Assembly: GCA_003327425.1 (NCBI GenBank)
Contig: QOQW01000032.1
Span: forward strand, 1-57,480
Direction of reading: 5' to 3'
Source: Candidatus Ozemibacter sibiricus
GTDB taxonomy: Bacteria; Muiribacteriota; Ozemobacteria; Ozemobacterales; Ozemobacteraceae
DNA: 57,480 nucleotides
Part shown: positions 7,884 to 16,072 of the stretch, piece by piece
How positions within the stretch are numbered: the first letter of the stretch is position 1
Layout: every line of letters starts with the position of its first letter
Position numbers and translations under genes: made by a program
The notes under the pieces: model-generated
What the model was told of the DNA's origin: nothing
The model's database searches: none
Seen by the model: the letters and a program-made list of their open reading frames with translations, nothing else

Positions 7884-8882
7884 TCAGGGCAAGAAGAAAC
7901 GAGCGATGCGCAGCGCGCCGGCGGGCGCCCGGCCGTAGTCGGCGGTCGCCACGTAAGGGGAGCCGCCATTCCATTCCAGCGGGCGGTGCAGGTGACCGGT
8001 ATCCGCCGGCAGCGGGGCCGACCCTTTGATCTTGCCGTCCCATCCGCATCGCAGGGCCACCGTTCGATGATGCGAAGGGTGGCCGGGGGCATAGGCCAGG
8101 TAGGTCAGGACGAATTCCTGGCGTTGTTCATCGACGCACACCAGATCGGGATTGTAGTGCGGGGGAAAATCGCAGACGATGCGGGTCTTGGGGCGTCCCT
8201 GCCGATCGAGGCTAACCAGCACCGAGCGGCGGTCGGTCGCCGAAAAACGCAGCAGATACAAGTTGCCGCTCTTGGCTCCGACGGCCAGACCAGACCATTC
8301 CCAGGGGGTCTTGCGGATGACCGCCCCGCTGCCGGGGTCGATCTGGAAGATGGCGCGCGCCCCTTTGTCGGCCAGGTAGACCTCGCCCGCCGGGCCGGTT
8401 TCCACCCGGAATGGTTGCACGGCGTCTTTGATGGCCAGACGCTGGCGGATGGCCCCCTGGGGATCGAGACGAAGCAGCTCAGAGGCGCGGCCATCGATGG
8501 TCCACCAGCCCGTCAACGTCTGCTGTGGACCGAAGATGGGCGTCAGATCTTCCAGGATCAGCGAATCGGGCTGATCGGTCAGGCGGTGCTCGTCGAGAAA
8601 GGCGCCGTTCAGATCGAACTTGAGGAGCTTGCCGCCCACGGTGTCGATGATCCAGCAGGCATCGCCGACGATGCGAAACGCGCGTGGGCCATAGGGAATC
8701 GGAATCTGATGGCCGGGATGCGAACGGGCATTGATGAACGAGACCTGGCCTGGTCCGGTGCCGAACCGGACCAGGATCTGGACTGCCTCAGAACCGGCCC
8801 AGGCTATCCCAAGAAAGAGGAAAAACCCCCAGCCGATCGAACAGATGGGCCAGGGGCGCTTCGCTTGCCGGATGTAGCTCAT
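7884..8882 (-). CDS. Exported or anchored beta-propeller-like (NHL-type) protein
   Basis: A 332-residue protein with an N-terminal hydrophobic helix (about residues 14-30) and repeated propeller-like blades of the type "G-x-x-(L/I)-D-x-x-G". Examples are ADKGARAIFQIDPGSGAVI, LLRLDPQGAI and LLKFDLNGAFL. This resembles NHL/six-bladed propellers that act as binding scaffolds outside the cytoplasm. No catalytic motif was seen. It is the second gene of a minus-strand pair, starting 13 bp after the stop of the DUF4214 protein gene, and it lacks a clear ribosome binding site of its own, so translational coupling is likely. The ligand is unknown. Confidence 0.6.
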   Translation of the reverse strand: MSYIRQAKRPWPICSIGWGFFLFLGIAWAGSEAVQILVRFGTGPGQVSFINARSHPGHQIPIPYGPRAFRIVGDACWIIDTVGGKLLKFDLNGAFLDEHRLTDQPDSLILEDLTPIFGPQQTLTGWWTIDGRASELLRLDPQGAIRQRLAIKDAVQPFRVETGPAGEVYLADKGARAIFQIDPGSGAVIRKTPWEWSGLAVGAKSGNLYLLRFSATDRRSVLVSLDRQGRPKTRIVCDFPPHYNPDLVCVDEQRQEFVLTYLAYAPGHPSHHRTVALRCGWDGKIKGSAPLPADTGHLHRPLEWNGGSPYVATADYGRAPAGALRIARFFLP

Positions 8883-8895
8883 GGCACGTTCAGGG

Positions 8896-9879
8896 TCAAA
8901 CCGCCCGCAGCACCCGGGTCACCGGGAAGGCGGTGACGGAGTGGATGGACGGACGGCGAGCGATCGAATCGTTGCTCATGGCTTGCACGCTGTTGCCGCT
9001 CTGCATGACGATGCCGATGTGGGTGTCGGGGTCGTTGCGACCATCGCCGCTGGTATCGTACGTCGACCAGGTGACGACATCGCCGGCTTTATAGGGGGGA
9101 ACGACGACTTCCTTCCAGCCCGCCGCCCGCAGTTGGGGAATCACCCGCAACACGGCCAGCTCGATACTGACCGGCACCCCGGCGTTCTTCAGGGCCGTGG
9201 TGGCCACCTGGGCACAGCCCAGCAGCCCACCTTCCGTCAGGGGGTCGTAGGGGAACGATCCGCTCGTCCGGTAGCGATTGACCAGGTCTTGGGCGGCGTT
9301 GACCACCCGCTGTGCGAGGCTTCCATTCGTCGGCGCCTGGACGGGCGAGGGTTCAGCGGCGGGAGGATTCCCATGGCGCGCGCGGTATTCTTCGGAATCG
9401 ATGATGGCTTGCCGCACCGAAGCCATGGTGTGCGTGCCAGCGCGAATAGCGTTCATCCAGGTTTCCATCCCATGGGGGTCGGGGTCCCGGCCGAGCAGCT
9501 CGCGGTACCAGTCGCCGATCTGCTTTTCATTCGAGCGCAGAATGGCTTCGCGGACGCTCGACCAGGTGTGAGTGCCGTTCTTCAGCCCGTTCAGCCAGGT
9601 TTCCAGGCCGTGAGGGTCGGGTTCGCGCCCAAGGATTTCCATGTAGAGAGACCGAATGTAGTCGATGCGGAGCCGGTCTGCTTCTCCCACGGCTCGCTCA
9701 GGCTCGGCCGGGACGGGCGCCGGCGAGGGAGCGGTCTGGGTGGTGAACCCCTCGCTGTCGACCTCGGTCTGCACCTGAACCTCATGGTCGGCCAGAGTGC
9801 GGTCCATGTCGATCCCCTGGGCCATCGGGACGGTGAGCACGAAAGCCAGAACCACCATGGTGGCGTATCGACTGGTCAT
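8896..9879 (-). CDS. Exported protein with two DUF4214-like repeats and a cysteine-peptidase/amidase-like C-terminal domain
   Basis: The protein has 327 residues and a signal peptide (MVVLAFVLTVPMAQG). Residues about 75-170 hold two copies of a repeat with the core "LGR-x-PDPHG-x-ETW", typical of DUF4214, a domain often found in secreted and S-layer-associated proteins. The C-terminal half has GLLGCAQVATTAL and, later, PYKAGDVVTWSTYD and DTHIGIVMQSG. A Cys followed by a His about 90 residues on, next to "GDVV", is the pattern of NlpC/P60 or CHAP cell-wall hydrolases. Catalysis is therefore plausible but not proven. The ribosome binding site GGAGGA supports the start. It is the first gene of a two-gene operon with the propeller protein. 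Confidence 0.65.
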   Translation of the reverse strand: MTSRYATMVVLAFVLTVPMAQGIDMDRTLADHEVQVQTEVDSEGFTTQTAPSPAPVPAEPERAVGEADRLRIDYIRSLYMEILGREPDPHGLETWLNGLKNGTHTWSSVREAILRSNEKQIGDWYRELLGRDPDPHGMETWMNAIRAGTHTMASVRQAIIDSEEYRARHGNPPAAEPSPVQAPTNGSLAQRVVNAAQDLVNRYRTSGSFPYDPLTEGGLLGCAQVATTALKNAGVPVSIELAVLRVIPQLRAAGWKEVVVPPYKAGDVVTWSTYDTSGDGRNDPDTHIGIVMQSGNSVQAMSNDSIARRPSIHSVTAFPVTRVLRAV

Positions 9880-10468
9880 CGGTCTTCCTCCGTCGTTGAA
9901 ATGAGGTTCTATCTACGCCGACAATCTTCCAGCGTCAGGTGTGACAATCGACCGGGCATTTTTGACGGGCCAGCCGCTCGAGCATCAAACCGAGCCTCAG
10001 TTCATCAGAACTCTACCAGCCGACGCATCGTCCTGGCAACCTGCGTAGCAGCCCTGGCAACTCGACGGTTTGGAGCTGGGTTCGGTGGGGGGAATCCCCG
10101 TGACTCCCCCCCGAAACCTGACGACCATCACGGTGTCCCTCCTCCACCCCAAAATTGACGGTTTTCCGAATAGCGAGGCTGACCCATCGTTCCCTCCCGC
10201 GCGTCACGCCCTCCCCCTTCGATGGGCGGGGCTCAACGCCAATGGCCCTTGCCATCTGCGCAAAGGAAACACCGAAGAAGAACTCTCGCTCTGGCGGCCC
10301 CCGCGAGAGGTCGATCGTTGGACCAGTTCCCCCCTCTTCCCCTGCTCGTTCGGGGTATGGTACTATGCACCGACCGTGCCCGGAACCGTCGGGTGCGATC
10401 GCAAGTCGGGCGTTCTGTCTAGGTCTCCTGAATCCCCTGACTGGAAATTACGAGAAAGGGCCCTCGGG
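9880..10468. other. Divergent intergenic region, no gene seen
   Basis: It separates the minus-strand DUF4214 gene from the clostripain-like gene. An open frame runs through much of it on the + strand but has no coding character before 10469. A candidate extended -10 (TGGTACTAT, 10358-10366) could drive the clostripain gene. Nothing else was recognised. Confidence 0.45.
10358..10366 (+). promoter_or_regulatory. Candidate extended -10 promoter of the clostripain-like gene
   Basis: TG-G-TACTAT matches the extended -10 form; no convincing -35 is seen. It would give a leader of about 95 nt before the GTG start. Confidence 0.35.
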
Positions 10469-12841
10469 GTGAGTGCACCTGCCTGCTCCTCCTCCCATGG
10501 AAAGGGAAGGCCTTCTTCTGTCAGTCGGATTGCCTGGCATGACGGCTGGGCCGTCCTGCTGGTCGTGGTCGCCGCCGGCCTGATTGGCCACCTGGTCGGG
10601 TGCTCCGGAACATCTGGCGGGGTGAATCCGGTTTTTCCCATCCCGCCCATCACGGGGGTGACCTTCAGCGGGGCGATCGATCTCAATGACGTGGGGCTGC
10701 ACCCCGCTCTGGGCGGATTCTACCCCTCGGTGCGCGCCGCGGTGCTCGATTTTTCGCATTTCGGCATCAGCATAGAGGATGATCCGACCGTCAAAGGGCA
10801 GGTCGGCCAGGACGGAAAGTTCGCCCTGAAGGAAATCAGCCTGCGGGATCAGGCGGTTCTGCGGTTCACCAGCTCGAAATATCCCGGATTGGTTCTGGAA
10901 TGGATGGGATTCGATCCGAAAGCCCTGTGGGGCCCGCGGCAGGTGCGCGTGACGGTGCGTTCGACAGCCCGCTCCATCATCGCCCGTCTGCTGCGCAATC
11001 GGTATGGACGGCGGCTCGACCCCGAGTCGATCACTGACGCCGAGATCAAATCCACGGTGAACGCCCTGCTCGATGTGCTGGAAAAGCATCCCGAGAAGCT
11101 GTCGGCCAAAGTGCCCCTCGATCTGGTGCCCGAGGTGGTGGCGGCGGCGGGAGCCGCGGCCGATGCGCTGGCCGCCGCCAATCGTGGCGTGTTCACCCGC
11201 GAATGGACCCTGCTGGTCTACCAGGGCGGCGACAACTCGCTCGATCTGGCCATCAAGGCCGATCTCGAAGAGATGCTGGCGGTGGGCCCGCCTTCCGGCA
11301 CCGCGCTGCTGGTGCAGTCTGATCGGCCGCCCGCCGGCATCCGCCGCCTCTGGATCAAAGCCAGAGGGGAAGAGCAGGTGCTGGCCGCGATCGGGCCCGG
11401 CAATTCGGCCGACCCGCGGCTGGTGGCCGATTTCGTGGCCTGGGCCTACCGGGCGTTTCCGGCCCGCCGATTCGCGCTGATCATCGCCTCCCACGGCCTG
11501 GGCTGGCGCGGCGAACCAATGGCCCAGCGGGCGGCCGGGTCAACCGCCCAGGCGGTCGCGGGTCGCCCAGCCGCCGGGCTGGTGACCGACGAGCCGGCCG
11601 GCCAGACCATCGATGTGATCTCCCTGGGCGCGGCCCTGAATGCCGCAGTCACCACGCCCGGCCCCTTCGTCCGACCTCTCGACCTGCTGGGATTCGATGC
11701 CTGCCTGATGGGCCTGTTCGAGGTCGCCTACCAGATGCGCAACGGAGCCCGCTATCTCGTCTTCTCGCAGGCCAATGAGCCCTCTCCCGGCTGGGCGTAC
11801 GATCACCTCCTGCGCGCCATGGCGAGCGGGGCAGCCGCCCTCGACGGCGAGGCCCTGGGCCGCTTGATCTGCGAAGCCTATCGCGGCTCCTACGTCGGCG
11901 AGGGGCTCGACCGCCGATATGCCGGAACCCTGTCGCTGATCCGGCTCGACAAGCTGGTCGATCTCAAAAACCGGTTCGCCGAGTGGGCAGGCCTTCTGCA
12001 TGCGAACCGCGCCACGGTGGGCACTGCTCTGCGCGGCCTGCGCGATGCCCTGTTCGCCACCCCCGACGCCCTGCCCGGCCCCGAACGATATCTGATCCAA
12101 GCCTTCGAGTTCATCGACCATCGCGATCTGGCCGATCTCGTGGCCAACTGCCGGTCGAGCGTGCCGCAGGCCAACGCGGCCGCCGACGCCCTGATGGTCG
12201 CCTTCCGGGCGGCGGTGGCCCATACGGTCCGCTTCGGCGAGCGCTATCGACGCGCCCAGGGCCTGTCGGTGGCCTTCCCCGGCCCCGGCGATATCGCCGA
12301 TTATGCGGGCGTCGGCGGCGTGTCGGCCTATCCGTTCCTCGACCTGGCCAGAGAAACCCTCTGGGACGACCTGTTCACCGAACTGGCCCTGGCCTCGGCC
12401 GCCGCCCGGGTCGACGGGCGATCGTTGCGGGTCGACCTGACCTGGAGCGGCGGAGCCGATCTCGACCTGCTGCTCGGAGAACCCGATCCCCAGCCTCTCG
12501 CCGGCCAGGAACCGATCGTCTGGTACTCGCCGGCCGAGGGAGCGGCCACTCCCAACGGACGGTTCTCGCTCGATTCGGCCAAATCGGGTCTGTCCGAGGA
12601 ATCCTGGCGGGCCGAAGCCACCATTCTGCCCGGGCGCTATCTGGTGCGGGCGCGATACTTCGAGGGAAGTGCCGTACGGCAACCGACCGTGGCCACCGTG
12701 CGGGTGACCACCCTCGCCACCTCGACGACCGCGATCGCGACGGTGCGGCCCGGCGAGGTGTTCCCCGCCTTCGCCATCGAGGCCCGGCCGGGAGCCATCG
12801 TGGTGGAGCGGATTCCCGAGCCGACCCCCGAAGACGATTGA
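10469..12841 (+). CDS. Clostripain-family (C11-like) cysteine peptidase, predicted lipoprotein
   Basis: The frame is open from 10070, but the coding part probably starts at the GTG at 10469. That start places a hydrophobic segment and lipobox LVGC (Cys45) near the N-terminus. The result is a 790-residue surface lipoprotein. The peptidase core begins at WTLLVYQGGDNSLD, a hallmark of clostripain-like peptidases. It continues with the catalytic His in LIIASHGLGW and the catalytic Cys in LGFDACLMG, followed by FSQANEPSPGWAYD. After about residue 640 there is a beta-rich C-terminal domain (VDLTWSGGADLDLLL, then LPGRYLVRARYFEG). The N-terminal 150 residues hold a carboxypeptidase-regulatory-like beta domain. 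The cupin gene follows after 11 bp and is probably cotranscribed. The start codon is the least certain part. Confidence 0.8.
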   Translation: MSAPACSSSHGKGRPSSVSRIAWHDGWAVLLVVVAAGLIGHLVGCSGTSGGVNPVFPIPPITGVTFSGAIDLNDVGLHPALGGFYPSVRAAVLDFSHFGISIEDDPTVKGQVGQDGKFALKEISLRDQAVLRFTSSKYPGLVLEWMGFDPKALWGPRQVRVTVRSTARSIIARLLRNRYGRRLDPESITDAEIKSTVNALLDVLEKHPEKLSAKVPLDLVPEVVAAAGAAADALAAANRGVFTREWTLLVYQGGDNSLDLAIKADLEEMLAVGPPSGTALLVQSDRPPAGIRRLWIKARGEEQVLAAIGPGNSADPRLVADFVAWAYRAFPARRFALIIASHGLGWRGEPMAQRAAGSTAQAVAGRPAAGLVTDEPAGQTIDVISLGAALNAAVTTPGPFVRPLDLLGFDACLMGLFEVAYQMRNGARYLVFSQANEPSPGWAYDHLLRAMASGAAALDGEALGRLICEAYRGSYVGEGLDRRYAGTLSLIRLDKLVDLKNRFAEWAGLLHANRATVGTALRGLRDALFATPDALPGPERYLIQAFEFIDHRDLADLVANCRSSVPQANAAADALMVAFRAAVAHTVRFGERYRRAQGLSVAFPGPGDIADYAGVGGVSAYPFLDLARETLWDDLFTELALASAAARVDGRSLRVDLTWSGGADLDLLLGEPDPQPLAGQEPIVWYSPAEGAATPNGRFSLDSAKSGLSEESWRAEATILPGRYLVRARYFEGSAVRQPTVATVRVTTLATSTTAIATVRPGEVFPAFAIEARPGAIVVERIPEPTPEDD

Positions 12842-12852
12842 GGAGGGATCCC

Positions 12853-13212
12853 ATGTTCGAATACCGCTCGCTTCCCGAGATCATCAAGCACAACGTGCGC
12901 GGCGGCCACGGCGAGGTGCGCTGCCGCGATTACCTGAAAGGAGGCGACGTCGACCTGCCCTTTCAGGCCTTCAACCTGAACGAGATGCAACCCGGGGCGA
13001 CGATTCCCGAGCACCAGCATACGGACGAGGCCGAGTTCTACTTCGTCGTGGCGGGACGCGGGGTCGGGTACCACAATGGCCGTCGCTTCGCGGTGGGGCC
13101 GGGCGACGCCTGGTTCTGTCGCCCCGGAGAAACGCATGGCATCGAGAACACCACGGTCCCCGGGCAGGTGTTGTCGTTCGTCAGCGTCTTTTTTGCCCGC
13201 ACGAAGGAGTAA
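12853..13212 (+). CDS. Small single-domain cupin protein
   Basis: This 119-residue protein starts at the ATG after GGAGGG. It contains cupin motif 1, PEHQHTDEAEFYFVVAGRG, with two His and one Glu as metal ligands. Motif 2 is PGDAWFCRPGETHGIEN, with the third His. Small cupins like this bind a metal and a small ligand. Some are dioxygenases, isomerases or sugar-binding proteins, and the substrate cannot be inferred here. It follows the clostripain-like lipoprotein gene by 11 bp and shares its transcript, but no signal peptide is present, so it is likely cytoplasmic. Confidence 0.88.
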   Translation: MFEYRSLPEIIKHNVRGGHGEVRCRDYLKGGDVDLPFQAFNLNEMQPGATIPEHQHTDEAEFYFVVAGRGVGYHNGRRFAVGPGDAWFCRPGETHGIENTTVPGQVLSFVSVFFARTKE

Positions 13213-13342
13213 CCGTCGGCCTCCACCTGGCTTTGCCTATTGGCCAATCGCCATCGAACGATGCGCGATGCGCTTCGGCCACGGCTCCAGGCTTCCCTTG
13301 AGGGGGGCCGGACGAGCTGGACAAGACAAGGCGGCGAGCCGC

Positions 13343-15895
13343 TCAGCGGCGCGAGAACGCGCCCAGGATCTTGTCGGAAGCGATGCCGAGGAGGCTTTCG
13401 AGCAAGGCCTTGTTGCCGCTCGTCAGGGCCGAGCGGGCGTAGGTCTTCATCATTTCCTCATACTCGGCCTCGCGTTCGGAACTCTGCGGGAGCAGATTGG
13501 ACATAATGGCCGAGTTGATCTTGTTGTTGAAATCGTCGACCGCGGTCTTGGTGGCGGTGGAACGGGCGGTGCCCAGCAGGGCGGCCGCCTCTTTGGTGAA
13601 GGCCACCGACCCGTCAGGATTGTATTTGTACTTGGCCAGACCGTTGGCGTAGGCCTCAGCGGCCAGGACGGCCGTCCACCCGCCGTAGTGCTTGACCATC
13701 TGGGCCTCGGCCTCGGCCAGGAGGCGGGGCATGGCATCCCGCACATCGGACCAGCGAGCATCCTGGGCTTTCATGGCATAGACCTTCTGTTCGACGAGGG
13801 CCGCTTTGTACTGCGACGGGCTGATGAGGGCGGCCTGCCCCTGCAACCGCCTGGCTTCGGCCTCGCTCAAGGTCAGGCGGCCCGCTTTGTAATCGGCGAC
13901 CTTCTTGAAGGTGTCTTCGATGGCATTGACCCGCGCGGTGGTCTGTTCGGCCTTGGCTTGATAGGACTGGACGATGGCCTGGATGGCGAGGCGGTTCAAT
14001 TCGTTCTCAGGCAGTTCGGCCAGCTTGGGATCTTTGTCGACCAGGATGGCCTTCATCGCCTTCACGTGGGCATATCCGCCCTGGAGACGGCCCAGCTCGA
14101 GCATCTGGTTGAGTTTGTACTCTTTGTCGTAGCGGGCGGCGAGTTCGGCCCGAATGGATTGGTTGAGTGGGCGGTCCTGGGCGGCTTCGGCCGCTTCGCA
14201 CTGCTGCAGCCATTCGCGACGGGCGGCTTCGACCCGCTTGTTCCAGGCCGCGTAGGCGCGGGCGAAGTTGGCCGGATTGCGGATCAAGGTCGGGTCGGGA
14301 CGACCGGCCACCTCTTTCTGATATTTCTCATACAGTTTGGCCGCCTTCTGCCATTCGGGATCCTGTTGGCGATAGGCCCGGTCGATGGCTTCCTTGCGGG
14401 CTTTCGGACCATCGTAGAGGTTGTATTTCAAGGCTTCGACCGTGAGCTGCGCGCTGCGCACGGCGAGGCGGTCGAGCATGGTATCGACACCGGCCCGGGT
14501 CACGTTGATGGCGTCGCGCTTGGCTTCCATGCCGGCGATGACCCGGTTGTAGTATTCGTACGGGGCCGTGCCTGGGGCATAGCGGGCTTGCTCGGCCCGC
14601 ATGGCCTTGATGTCGTCGTTGATGAAGCTTTTGTTGAGCCAGGCGTTCGCCGCCCCGCCGGCGAAGTTGGTGGGCATGGTCGAGACCAGGCTCGACAAGG
14701 CCTTGCCCTTGGCGGTCGACCCGAAAATGCGCACCGACAACCGATCGGCCCAGCGTCCCTTGTCATACGTGTACAGGCGGTCGGAGAGAACGGACCCGGC
14801 AAACCCGGAGATGACCGACGACAAGGCCGCTCGTTTCATGTCCTTCGTGAAATCTTCGTGGGAGTAGCTTTCGCCCTTCATCTCGTCGATCTTGGCCCGC
14901 AGCATGTCGAGTTCTTTGATGTCGGCTTCGGTGAGCGGGGTGCCGGCGGCGAGATGGCCCTCGAGAATCTCGTCGATCCGTTTTTCGGCCGCGGCGATCT
15001 TTTCGGGATAATGGAAATAGTACTTCGCCCAGAGGTTCTTCACCCCGCCGCCCACGGTGGACGAGAGGGCGCTGCCAGCGAAACTGAGGGCGGCCTGCGT
15101 GGCCGCGACCCGATAGATGGCGTTGCCCATGGTGGGGCCGACCATGCCGAACAACCCGCCCGTGGCCAGATTGAAGGGGGCCATGATGGCCTCGATGGTG
15201 GCGCTGACCGAAACATCCCGCCAGATCTTGGCATCTTCTTTCGGTTTGTCGCGGTAGCGGGCGTTCATCCGTTTCTCGTAGGCGTAGGTCATGACGCCGC
15301 CGAGCGCGGCACCGACCAGAATGCCCCCGGCGATCATCGCGACCGGCGAGAGCGGCGCCAGCAGAGCGGTCGCCAGCATGACGCCCAAGGAGGGCACCAA
15401 CGAGCGGCCGACGTTCCAGAGGATTTTTTCCAGGAGGGGCATTTCCTTGGAACCGGGTTTGCCCAGCAGCAGGTCTCTGGCTTTCTGGAACATCTGGCCG
15501 AACCAGCTCTTCTTCTCTTGGGTAGTGGGAGCCGGCGGAGTGGTCTGAACCGTGGCCTGCGGGGAATTCTGAGCAGAAGACTCAACGGCGGAGACCCCCG
15601 CGGGGGGCGAGCCGTCGGAGGAGGCCCCGGCTGCCGGTTGGGCCGGACTGGCCGGCGGAACCAGCTCTTCATACGCCTTCTTGGCGGCGAGGTAGGCTTG
15701 CAGCCGTTGGTTGGTCTCGTCGGGAGGGGCGCCGCGGGAAACGGCGTCGGCATAGGCCTCGTAGGCCGCGGTCAGAGCCCGGTGGCGCGCCTGGATGGCG
15801 TCGCCCTCCTGCCCGAAGGCGGGCACCAACGTCTGGCCGAACAGCGACAGGATCAGGATCCAGGTCAGGGGATGGCATGCTCGAGGCTTCATCAT
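13343..15895 (-). CDS. Large exported protein of unknown function
   Basis: An 850-residue protein from the ATGATG at 15895, with a signal peptide (LTWILILSLFGQTLVPAFG). A Pro/Ala/Ser-rich linker follows at about residues 80-125. Next come several glycine-rich hydrophobic stretches (LGVMLATALLAPLSPVAMI, then GGILVGAALGGVMTYAYEKR, then GGLFGMVGPTMGNAIYRVA) that could insert in or span a membrane. The rest is a long Ala/Lys/Glu/Arg-rich, mainly helical region with coiled-coil character. The domain order suggests a protein that contacts a membrane and carries a long helical tail, but no known family was recognised. A strong promoter places the transcription start at or next to the ATG, so the mRNA may be leaderless, and no Shine-Dalgarno is visible. 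Convergent with the cupin gene. Confidence 0.7.
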   Translation of the reverse strand: MMKPRACHPLTWILILSLFGQTLVPAFGQEGDAIQARHRALTAAYEAYADAVSRGAPPDETNQRLQAYLAAKKAYEELVPPASPAQPAAGASSDGSPPAGVSAVESSAQNSPQATVQTTPPAPTTQEKKSWFGQMFQKARDLLLGKPGSKEMPLLEKILWNVGRSLVPSLGVMLATALLAPLSPVAMIAGGILVGAALGGVMTYAYEKRMNARYRDKPKEDAKIWRDVSVSATIEAIMAPFNLATGGLFGMVGPTMGNAIYRVAATQAALSFAGSALSSTVGGGVKNLWAKYYFHYPEKIAAAEKRIDEILEGHLAAGTPLTEADIKELDMLRAKIDEMKGESYSHEDFTKDMKRAALSSVISGFAGSVLSDRLYTYDKGRWADRLSVRIFGSTAKGKALSSLVSTMPTNFAGGAANAWLNKSFINDDIKAMRAEQARYAPGTAPYEYYNRVIAGMEAKRDAINVTRAGVDTMLDRLAVRSAQLTVEALKYNLYDGPKARKEAIDRAYRQQDPEWQKAAKLYEKYQKEVAGRPDPTLIRNPANFARAYAAWNKRVEAARREWLQQCEAAEAAQDRPLNQSIRAELAARYDKEYKLNQMLELGRLQGGYAHVKAMKAILVDKDPKLAELPENELNRLAIQAIVQSYQAKAEQTTARVNAIEDTFKKVADYKAGRLTLSEAEARRLQGQAALISPSQYKAALVEQKVYAMKAQDARWSDVRDAMPRLLAEAEAQMVKHYGGWTAVLAAEAYANGLAKYKYNPDGSVAFTKEAAALLGTARSTATKTAVDDFNNKINSAIMSNLLPQSSEREAEYEEMMKTYARSALTSGNKALLESLLGIASDKILGAFSRR

Positions 15896-15902
15896 ATCCA
15901 AA

Positions 15903-15931
15903 ATTGTACCGACGAGGGGGGGAAGCGTCAA
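15903..15931 (-). promoter_or_regulatory. Strong promoter giving a predicted leaderless mRNA
   Basis: Read on the minus strand: TTGACG (15926-15931), a 17-bp spacer, then TACAAT (15903-15908). The first base of the ATG (15895) lies 8 nt beyond the -10 box, so transcription would start at or one base before the start codon. Confidence 0.7.
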
Positions 15932-16072
15932 CCTCTCCTCCAGCCGCTTCGCACGACCTCACCCCCCCCTTTTTACGTCGGTTGAAAGGGCCCCCTGGGG
16001 GGAAGGCGACCACATTCCCTCCGCGATGGCCCGTCGCTGGCCAACGGCGGCCGCGCGGGGCACCGAGGGCTC

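Noticed and set aside
10070-10468. Open frame extending the clostripain-like gene by 133 residues upstream
   Set aside because: The upstream part lacks protein-like composition and has no ribosome binding site; the lipobox pattern places the start at the GTG at 10469.
13076-15985. 969-residue plus-strand open frame
   Set aside because: It is the antisense shadow of the 850-residue exported protein, which has a signal peptide and a strong promoter.
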